This document shows positions 1 to 9,600 of a stretch of 64,000 nt of DNA, in pieces (within the stretch, counting starts at the first letter, position 1; each line of letters starts with the position of its first letter). This DNA comes from Archilochus colubris (taxonomy: Eukaryota > Chordata > Aves > Apodiformes > Trochilidae), in the NCBI GenBank assembly GCA_023079485.1, contig CM041086.1:15136401-15200400 (forward strand), written 5' to 3'. A program made the position numbers and the translations under genes. A model generated the notes under the pieces. It was not told where the DNA came from. It was given only the letters and a program-made list of their open reading frames with translations, and did no database searches.

Positions 1-3000
1 ATCTGTTAAACTACAGTAGCTGGTTTCAGTTTATCCCAGTTCACATCAAATCTGTTCTGACTTTCCCCTCACTCCCCCATTTTTATGCTATTTTTCTTGC
101 CTGACTGCCTGGGCCTTTTTTCTTCCTCATCCTGTAATGATTCTTCCTTTTTTGTAGCAGTCTCAAGCACACAGCTGCCATCAAAACAATTCTTCCTTTC
201 CTGCATTTACATTCTTCACACAGGCCAACCTTTTACATGTGCAGTTAAGAAATCTGGTCTGGTTTGCTGTAAAAACCCACTACTCAGTCAGAATTAAATA
301 AAGTAGTCCTGCATCTTTCCCTGCTTAATTTACCTAGCAGGGGAAAATATCTTTTTTCCCCCACTGTTTTGCCATCTGCATGAAATTTTCTCACAAATCA
401 CAAAGTAAAATGAAGAGTTCTGTAACTCCTAGTAATGCATTTTTGGGCAACATGGAGAACAGAGGCAGGCAATGTCCTGTGTTCATTTTCCTGCATTCAT
501 TTTCTCATCACTCTGGAGTGTTCCCTGGTCTCAGCAAGAATGCTGTAGGGAAGCTGAGATCCATCCTGCACTTCATGATGAGCTTTCCACATTTCTGCAT
601 CTGAAAATAGCTAGGTGGATTTTTTCACTTCAACATAAAACTACAGACTTCTTTTTCCATCTGTTTCTTCAAGCCTTCCTGAGACCTTTCTTTGAGTTTT
701 ACACCCAAACTTCAGGCTGCTTCACATAGTTTGGACTAAACCAGTTTCAGCAAATCCTTACTTTCAGGAGAATAAGATTAAAATTTCATAGTAATTTCCT
801 ATTTCTGATCAGGAAGACATAAGTCATAATCTTGATGTCAAGTAGATTATTTTGGATTTCTGGCTGTTACAGGTTTGGCTGTGTCACATCACCAGAATCT
901 TTCAGCTGTGAACAGGTGAATTCCTCCAAATTGCCATATAAAAATGACAAGCAGGCCCTCTCACACACGGCCTGAGTGGTATTCAGTGGTATTCATCATT
1001 GTTATAGATGAAAATGGAAGTAGATTTTTCTTAGCTTCTAAAAATAATTCAGACAATTAGAAAAGAAATTTTTACTCTTTAAAAAATCCATCTTCTCTAC
1101 TCCTGTGTCTCCTACCTCAACTGCAAGGATTATTTTCTGATGTGAGGACCATTGATAAAACTACCTGACAGGTAAATCTTCAGAAACAGGTTGATAGGGA
1201 TGCATCTGTAGAGGGTAATAGCCATGGCCTACTTGACCAGCAACTTAGATATTATCAGATTGTTTAGTGCTCTGCAAACAGAACCTGAAAAATAGGGAAA
1301 AAAAAGCACAGTTTTTAATGTGTGCTTCTGTGAATGCCAGAAAAGAGAGAAACCTATCATCCCCAGGATGATAAAAAGTGACAGAACAGAGGTTGTACCC
1401 AAGTGGGGCTTTGTTTGTTACCACCCCCCCTTCAGAGGGCAGTTGCACTTTTGCAGATAAAATCCACTATTGAGCACAATGCCAGCTCCCCCACCAGAGA
1501 CTTTCCTCAACAGGAGACTTTTCTATGAGATGCTGGCTGCCTGCTGCTCTTCCCCAGCGGAGCTTGGTGCCAGAGGACATTGCTCTGTTTTCTGAAACAG
1601 ACTGACAGAGTTGTCCCTCTGTGTCATGAGAGCTTTTGGTAAAATTACATTCTGCCCTGTCCATAACAATAAAGGCCATACCCACACACAGCTTAAACAC
1701 TTCTTATACTTCCTGGAGCAAAACCACAGCAACGTTCAACAGTCTGTTTTCTTTTTTTAATTTCACAATGGCTTCTGGTACCTGACTGTTGGCTCCCACT
1801 GCCACCCAAAGCCTGGGGGTGTCTGGGTACCCACCCTGGAGCAGACAGAATCAGCATCACCCTGTGCCAGTGGTCCAGCTCCAGATTCTTGAGTTAATTC
1901 TTTAAACAACAACAAATGCTGTAATGATCTGTGTGCAGTCCTCTATTGGACCTGATTTGTATGGTGAGGACAGGCTATTGAAAGGAGGAGAAGAGCTTGA
2001 ATTATCCCCTCTGACATTGCTGGATTTTCCTTGTGAATGGAAAAAGAATGAAATATTTGTCTGCAGGGGGGAGCAGAGTGGTAACTGTCAGGAACAGCTG
2101 GAACATGTCTACTGTGTCATGTCTTTTTGTGGCACTGGGCTTTTCTGCTTGCTGTGGGAATGCTGCAGAGGCATGTTAGCATTTTGCTGAGTAAGTGTGG
2201 TGTGAGCTCCATATGTAAACAGGGATCAGTCACTAGATGAGAGAGAAGGGCTGTTCTCCCAGGGCTACAGCTGTCTCCTGCATGCACCTCAACCTTCACA
2301 ACCCCTGCAGGATTTTGTAAATTAAATGTGGGGCTAGAGACTGTGGAAAATATATGCTTGTGGAGATATCAGTCTAGATAACTCCCAGTGTCTCTTTCTC
2401 CTTTGATACCTGTAAGTTTGTGAAAGAAATAAATCCTCCTGATTCTTCCCATCCTCTCCATCCTGCTTATTCTTCTGTCCACAGGGGAGCAAGAACTTTC
2501 ACAACATCACCAGTTGTTCTGCAGCATGGAAATGGGCAAGTTTAAATACCACACTCCACTTTAAATCAGTTGCTTGTAGGGTCATGAAGGAATTTCCCAT
2601 TGGATGCAATTAGTGAATGTGCTCTCTTCTGTTTTGTTACTACTAGTCAAGTGTTTTTCTCTGAAACAGCAGCAGCCAGAGTTTGGAAAGGAGAGGGGTA
2701 AACATTACTAGCAGAAGATTCCTCCTACATATCAGGCTGATGTGCATTGCCCACACATTCAGGGTAAAACTGATCATGCTTACTCTGACCTTTGCTAGTA
2801 GCACATATGTGGTTATTCTGGTGAGGACAAATGCTCTGGTATGACCCAAATACAGACAGATTCTTGAAATTTCCTTGAGACACATTGGAACACGAGTGAC
2901 CTGTGCAACTTGTGTAAAATAGAGAAGGATTTTACCTTCTGGAGTTTCAATTTTCCGTCTTGTGTTTTATTTCTTTTTACTTTCTCTGTAATCATGTTGA

Positions 3001-3414
3001 CAGTTCATCTCCACAAAGGCTTCTCTGCTTCTGACTTTATTCTATGAAGTGTCACATGAAGGAGCAACATCATTCTTGTCAGACTTTGAAGATTTGTTAA
3101 GATGTCCTCTGAACTCATGTAGAAAGAAAGAGAATTTTAACTTAATTGCAAGTCATTTTGGTTTGGGGTTTTTCAGTGGTCATTTTTGAGAACATTCCTG
3201 TAGCTCTGCCTACAGCAGATTTGGAGAGGCAGAAACCACTGGCTGGTGTTATTGTTAGCAAGCAGAACCTCATCTCTTTCAAGGTAACTATGAGATATGT
3301 ACAAGAGCTGAAAAAGTGAAACAAGTAATCCTAAGCAAACATTGTTAATTCTAGGCTTTCAAGCCTTGCAGTTGCAATAATAGTGCAATGGGGGAGTGGT
3401 AGGAAGCTGAATCA
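1..3414. other. Upstream intergenic sequence, no gene recognised
   Basis: AT-rich sequence with stops in all frames. The longest open frames are under 90 codons and show no family motifs, splice-paired exons or codon structure. In mammals DKC1 lies divergently next to GAB3. No exon of it, or of any other gene, is recognisable here. Confidence 0.7.
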
Positions 3415-3618
3415 GAGGAGGTTCAAGTTAGATATTAGGAAAAGGTTTTTGACCCAGAGGATGGCTGAGAGTAGAACAAGTTCCCCAGGGAACAGCACCA
3501 AACCTGCCTGAGTTCCAGAATGTTCAGGTGTGATCCTGGGGGTGCCCTACACAGAGGCAGGAGTTTGTCTTGATGATCCTGATGGATCCCTTCCAACTCA
3601 GCAGATTCTCTGAATATT
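3415..3618 (+). mobile_element. CR1 LINE 3' fragment
   Basis: The sequence follows the 3' end of avian CR1 elements: ggttcaagttagatattagg, then a ccagaggatggctga region, then ggagtttgtcttgatgatcc and cccttccaactca. It is 5' truncated, as most CR1 copies are, and diverged, so probably old. It does not encode any intact reverse transcriptase. Confidence 0.8.
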
Positions 3619-5899
3619 AAGAAAATATTTTTTATTTTAATTTTTTTTTAATTGGGTTTTACCAGTGATTTTAGCACATGTATTCAAAACATACTTTAAG
3701 TCCGAAACTAAATGGGTAAATGCAAAAGCTGGAACTAAAATAGAACATCCTAAGAGTTTTCACAGAAACGTTCAGCCAAAATCAGTTTTTCTTTCGTCTT
3801 CTTTCTCTCACTGTTCCCAACCTCAGCTCACTCTCCATATGTCTTCAACTGCAAGATTTTTTAAAACGACCCTGTCAGTCACCATCATGATGAAAGATTT
3901 GATAATGGAAAAGTGGTTGAAAAAATTTGGCATGGAGCAGGACAAAACTGAAATCCCACTTCTCCCATCAGGGCTAGATACCATTCATTTTTAAGGCTGC
4001 TTTTGTCAAATACATATGTAAGTGACACATTATCAGCACAAGGAAGTTCATTTGTGTAAGAAAATAACTTTATTTTTGTGCTCAATGTTTGGAGCACAAA
4101 TATCAAGAAGGCAGAGCAGCTTTCATAACAAACATGTTAACCCCCACGTGCTCTGCTTAATTATGACTTCTGGCTTCCTCTGTTTCCCATGAGGCTACTG
4201 GCACCATGAGTAGACTGGCACAGATTTTGTTAATTCTGAATATTCTGGGCTGCAAAGTCCTTTGGCAGGTGCTTCACAAGCAACAGAGCCATCCCAGCAG
4301 TGAGGACAGAAGCCATCTGACAGAGGAGTGAGCCACACATCTAGCAGGGAACAGAATCACTGTACCCCTCCCTGTCACCATGGCTACCACACTCAGCAGG
4401 CATTTTTGGGGGCAGAAGTGCCAATTTAAGCAACTGCTGATTTCTTATTACTGCCCCTGCATCACCCCCTCCGTTGGTCAGCTATGAGTACATAGCATTT
4501 ATCAGATCAGGAAATCAGTCCTGATCCATCTGGAAAATACTTTCTTTTTCTAATTTCTACTTGTTCTTTTCCAAGCAGTCAGCTCTCTGATTCAGTTCAC
4601 TCTGTAGCCACACAAATAACCTCTGCCTGTAGAATGGAGGAGATGGCAGAAGGGCAGGGACAAGTGGCTTGAGACATGGGATCTAGTGATGGAACTGCCC
4701 CCTCCTCATCTCTGCTGCCTTGTTGCAAGTGATTATGCAGAAGGAACTGGCAAGGAAACACATCTGTCTGAAGAATGACCCAGTAAAAAATGGGTATTGT
4801 TACAACACTGTGGGGATAACACATAAAGTATATCCACGAGTCATTTTGTTTTGGCAAATTAATACTTTAAAATAAAGGTTTAGGGCTATCATAGCTGTCA
4901 GTGACACAGCCAAGTCATGTGGAAGGAAAGTGTGACTTTCCTTCCCCATTTAAGTTCCATGGCTAGATGTGTCTCTGCAAGAAGTGTTACAAAGCCTTGT
5001 TCACAGACCTGCTATTAAATGTGTGAAGTTGTTAAAACATCATTTTGGATAAAGAATATGTGAAGCTGAGTAAAGGTGGAAGCAGAACTTCGGGTTGGGA
5101 ATCAAACAATATTGCAAAGCTGCATGGAAGTTGCTTATTCTCAGAAAAAAACCCATCTAGAGAAGCCAGAGCACATTTGAAATAAATTGTTTGTGCTTTA
5201 TTGATGACAGTTTTCATTTATGGTGAGATTCTTTTAAGACCATTGATAATGCAAAGCACTAGCAGCAGGGGTGCTATGAGCTTATACAGATTTATTTACA
5301 CAGTACATAGGGCATATATTTATATACTATATGCCATTTTTAGTGCACCTTATATTAAAGGCAATAAATACATATTGCCACAACATTTTTGCATGAAATA
5401 TTGGGGGAAAAAAATGTAAAAAGCGTGGTTTCCAGTTGTTCAGGTTCCAGCAGTGACACCACAAGCCCTTCTTGTCAGCCTGCCCTGCCAAAAACCTCCA
5501 GCATAGCTGTGAAAGGTGTGAAATGTTTAATGGGTCACAGAAACCATTAAACCCCTCTCCCAGGGCTGTGCCCCTCACCACACCTCGCAGGGTCAGGCTG
5601 CACCCTGTGCTGGGATGGGACAGAGGTGTATGAGGCTCCTGAGGAAACACAGGGTTGTAAAGCCCGGTGAGGAACGACTGTGTCTGCTTGGAGCCAAAGC
5701 CATAAGCAACTAAAAAATGAGCACAATCTGCCCTGTCCTTGAGAAGCCAGGAGTTTCCCACCCTGGAGACAGTCCCTGACTCCAGGGACATCAGCAGTGC
5801 TGTGCGGTCGTGTTTTCAAGTGGAGGGCAACCTGTCTGCCTGAAGTCACTTCTGGAAAAGTCTGTTTGGAAAAAAACCTGTGACGTTGTGAGCAGCGAA
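3619..5899. other. Upstream intergenic sequence up to the promoter, no gene recognised
   Basis: Mostly AT-rich up to about 5430, including a T-rich stretch at 3625-3660. From about 5430 to 5850 GC rises modestly. Open frames on the minus strand (up to 154 codons at 5327-5791) lack recognisable domains and look like chance frames. An AATAAA-like motif near 5180 is isolated. Confidence 0.65.
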
Positions 5900-6545
5900 A
5901 TCAAAAGCTGATCGGCTTATTCATCGAGGGGGGAACGAAATGCCACTGAAAAAAAAAAAAACCCAAAAACAAAACCAAAAACAAACCCACATTTAAATCC
6001 ATAAACTGAAGAAGTTCGGAAGTAGCCAACCCGGCAGATGGTGGAGGCTTGAAGTGGCCGGGTCAGTGCAGATGCAGCACAGCCCTCAGCTCTCCGAGGC
6101 CACCCGCCCCCGGGGCCACCACCGCGGCCACCACCGCCCCTCCCGCTGCCTGGGGCGGGGGTGCTGCCAGCACCTCTCGTCCGGAGCGATGCGGGTCCGG
6201 GCGATGCGGGAGGCGGGTGACAGCGGTGGGTGCCGACGTGGGTGTCACCGGGGGTGTCGGTGGTGGCTGTCGCAGCCGGCGGCTGCCTGTGGGGCGAGCC
6301 CCGGCCGCCCATCACGTGCTCGGTGTGTTGCATTGTGTTTGCGGCGGAGGGAGGGCTGTCCGTGTCAGTGATCAATGTCATGACTTCCTCCTCGGGCTGG
6401 AGCAGTAGCAGAGCACAGCTGAAGGAAGCTGATTACTGCTGGTTTCAAATTGGCTGGGAACAATACACACACACACACGCACACACACACGCACAGGCAG
6501 CCCGCACCCTGGCTCCCGCGTCCCCGCTCCGCGCCGGGGGGGAAG
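5900..6545 (+). promoter_or_regulatory. GAB3: CpG-rich GAB3 promoter and presumed 5' leader
   Basis: Base composition changes sharply to GC- and CpG-rich between about 6040 and 6330, unlike the AT-rich flanks, and lies directly upstream of the GAB3 start codon. No TATA box is obvious, which fits a CpG-island promoter. Sites seen include an ETS-like core ttcggaagta (6015-6024), a canonical E-box TCACGTG (6312-6318), several GC boxes (for example gggcggggg near 6152), and cttcctcctc (6383-6392), which is ETS-like on the other strand. The transcription start cannot be placed from sequence, so how much of this is leader is unknown. Confidence 0.75.
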
Positions 6546-6586
6546 ATGAGCTCAGGGGACGTTGTTTGCACTGGATGGCTCATTAA
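6380..6586 (+). other. Overlapping upstream ORF (68 codons) in presumed 5' leader
   Basis: An ATG at 6380, with G at -3, opens a 68-codon frame that runs through the CA repeat and past the GAB3 ATG. It stops at 6584-6586, out of frame with GAB3. A two-codon ATG-TCA-TGA frame overlaps it at 6375-6383. If transcription starts upstream of 6375, both would be expected to reduce initiation at the main ATG. There is no sign that the peptide is conserved. This depends entirely on the unmapped transcription start. Confidence 0.45.
6465..6494 (+). repeat. (CA)n microsatellite with CG interruptions, 5' leader
   Basis: Thirty bases of perfect alternating purine-pyrimidine: seven AC units, a GC interruption, further AC units, and a second GC. 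It ends 51 bases before the GAB3 ATG. Such tracts vary in length and can adopt Z-DNA. Its position between an upstream ATG and the main ATG is discussed in the findings. Confidence 0.95.
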
Positions 6587-6617
6587 ATCACCCCCCGAGA
6601 AGAAACTCAAGAGATAC
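6546..6617 (+). CDS. GAB3: GAB3 coding exon 1 (residues 1-24)
   Basis: This exon encodes the N terminus and first strand of the PH domain, [20 protein letters not shown] followed by LKRY. The V-x-TGWL-x-KSPPE-KL signature is shared by all GAB proteins. The ATG at 6546 has A at -3 (6543), a good Kozak context, and matches the family's start. The upstream frame is open back to about 6450 but has no ATG. The exon ends on a complete Tyr codon, followed by a consensus donor gtaagt at 6618. A short first coding exon followed by a very large intron is typical of GAB genes. Confidence 0.95.
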
Positions 6618-9600
6618 GTAAGTGCAGAGGCTCTGCTGATATATTTCTTTAATTGTTTTGGGGTTTTTTTCTCGCTAAACGGATTTCGGCATGTGCTCGG
6701 TGCCTCTTTGAAATGTCTCGCCCGTTTCGGCTTCGCCTTGGACCAAAACAAAAAGATTTACAAGTCCGTGCGCTTATGGAGTATTTTAGTTTTCACCGCT
6801 ATTCTTGTGCCCTTTGGAATTAACCTTTCCCGGCTCGTAAGACTATAATAATTCCGTTGTTATGCAACATATCTTAGGGTAAAAAGCCGCATTTCGGTTT
6901 CAGTTAATGTTGTCGTAACTAACAGAATCCTCGTAACAGATTTTCAGATGTCACTTCTCCAGGGAAGGGTAAGAACCTCCCGAAGAAAACTAATACTTTA
7001 AATTCTCAGTCTCTGCTTTGTTACGATGCTCCCTGATTTCTACGACACTTGCCGAAGGCACCATGGGCAGTACTTTTATACCACTTTAATACGCCAGATG
7101 CAGCTGGCAGCAGAAAGCTCTGCTTTGGGGCTGTGATAAAGAGGTGCTGGAAGATGCCGTGCTGTAAAGTTCCTGATAGCTGAAAGGTGAAGAAGCTGCT
7201 CAGAGGCAGCGAGAGCTGCATGCATGGAAAGCTGCAACTGCATTATGTGGAAAGGGGGCCCCTTGTTTCATTCTCTATCTGCCTGCCTGTTTTTCTGAAA
7301 AGAAAAAAAAAAAAAAAAAAGGGTGTGTGTTGCAAACATAGGAAACTGTATCATTGCAGCGCTGCGAGAGAGGCATTCCGGGTAGAAATAAATGACCCTT
7401 AAAAATCGCTTGGGACAGCATTAAAAATGTACGCCCGTGGTGGGCCATTTTGCATACTCATTTGTGCTGGTTCTTTATCAGGCGTGTGGTTACTGTTGAT
7501 ACACTTCTAGGATTGGTAAAACTTGTTTGAGTCAGGCATCTCTCTCCTAACTTACCCCGGAGCACTGCGCTGTGCTCGAAGGATGCCACCATATGTGTCT
7601 GTGGCACTCCAGCCATATACATCACTTACATCATTTGTCGTAGTCACTTCTGTTTATCAGCATTTTTTTTTTCTGGACTGCTGATGTTAGCTTTTCCTAG
7701 TAATGTGAGGAATAACTGTCTTGTGAAGAATGTTTTAGATATCGTTTGGTAGTGTATTTGTTTTCTTTGCACTAGCAACTAGAAGAAAGGATAATTTACT
7801 GATGTTGGAATTTGCATTTAACTTATTCGAAGCCAGTTTCTTCCTTTAGATCACAGTATTGCACCGAAACAGCTGAGTATTTGCTTTGTTTAGCTAGCAT
7901 TTTCCAGCTCTAAAATAAGCACTATTATGTGTCTCAAGTAAGCTGCAAATAAAATAAGGATCTCTAATTTTTGTTTTATTTTGTAGCAAGTGTACTAATA
8001 GCACTGTATAGCAGGCACTAGACAATGTAAGAGCTACTGATTCACCCAGCTGGTATCATTAGTAACTCTGTCAGTGCAGCTATTTTTGATGACTCAATAT
8101 TCATAAAAGGGCAAAGTAGAGAAAACAGAATGTGATAAAGCTGGGATTTGAAAGCCCCCATTATACAGTCAAGATAATAGTCACAACAGGGGCTCTGATC
8201 AGCTCACAAGATTAGTTGCAGTCTGCTCTGCTCAGATTTTGCACTACAAAACCGAGGAAAATCGGGTCCATGTTGTTCTTGAAATATCAACCACTAGATT
8301 AGCTAGATCTCCACAGATTAGGCTTCATTTTCTTGTTAGGAGGATAAACTGCTCCTTTGTCCATAAGGCAGGAAGAAATCTCTTGCGAGTACAGCAAAGA
8401 TTGTCCTTTCTCATATGACTGGTGACACAGAGGATGCTGAAGAGCAAGTGGAAATTATCTCTTACACGCTGTAAACTATGTTTTCCCCCACTTTTGATAT
8501 AGTTTCACTGGCTTGGTAGCTTGTGCATCTTGCACTGGGGTGGCAGATAGCTCAGGCTGGGCTGCAGTGACTGCTTAAAAACAGCACAAGCTTTAAAACA
8601 ATGACTGTTTAAACTGACTTCAGTAGGTGTCAAGTGTCAACCGCTTACAGGAGAATGGGCTTGGCTCTGGTTCTAAACTGACAACATCCATAAATCCCCG
8701 AGCTTTACACCACCCTTTGTGTTCAGCTGGCAAAGCCCAGGGTCTGAACCAAAGCTTCCAGGGAGCTTCAAATGCGGGCTTGGTCTGCTGCTCCATGGGA
8801 TCTCAGACACTGGAGAGACTCAGTTGCTCCCACGGGGTTGTCTCCCAGGTTACATTTTCCTGAGTGCATCATCCTGCCTTCGTGAGTTCTGGCCTGAGGG
8901 TTTCTTCTTGTACACACAGATAATTCTTAATCCTCATTCTATTACAGTCACTAAGAAACTCCCAAGTAATTTCAGTGGGATCTGTAGTTAATGGACCAGA
9001 GAAAGTGATCAGTTCAGGTTGTGTGAGGCTGGGGGCTGCAGATAGTCCCCCCGAGGGCACTGGGAATATTTACAGTGTTTATAAAATTAAACAAATATAT
9101 CTTTGTGAGACTGGAGCCTAAAGTCCAAATATACCTTCATTTATGCCTCTTCTCTGATGAAAGCAACTAGCTTTTCTACTCATAAGCGAGTCAGAATTTT
9201 TCTCCAGATAAGCAGAATGTTATTTTCAAAACTCTGGAAAGCCAAAAGCAGGTGTTGAGCGTCTACATTTTTCCTGTAATGTCTTACAAAGCCGATGCTC
9301 TTAGTAGCACTATTCTTAGAAGTGTCTTATCATTCCCTAACAAAGGCTGCTCTCTTACATGTGCAGGAAACGAACACGAGATTAATTACCCAAGTGTAAC
9401 TTTCTGTAAAAACAGAGAGCTTAATGCTAAATGCAGAGAATTAATTTAGAAAGCACAGGGAGCATCACTTCAGCAGGCAAATACCCTGATAGTGCTTTAA
9501 TAGCATGTGCGATGCTTTTCTCTCTACCTGATACTTGAACCGTGAATCCCCCCTGTCAGACAAGCTAAAGAGGCAGCTGAGCAAGGAGTCTCCTGAGAGA

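Noticed and set aside
1..5899. Exons of DKC1, the divergent neighbour of GAB3 in mammals
   Set aside because: No recognisable coding segment on the minus strand. If synteny holds, the gene lies further upstream.
5917..6381. 154-codon minus-strand open frame across the promoter
   Set aside because: It is a product of GC-rich, stop-poor sequence. It is low-complexity Gly/Pro/Arg, has no ATG context or domain, and other frames are open over the same bases.
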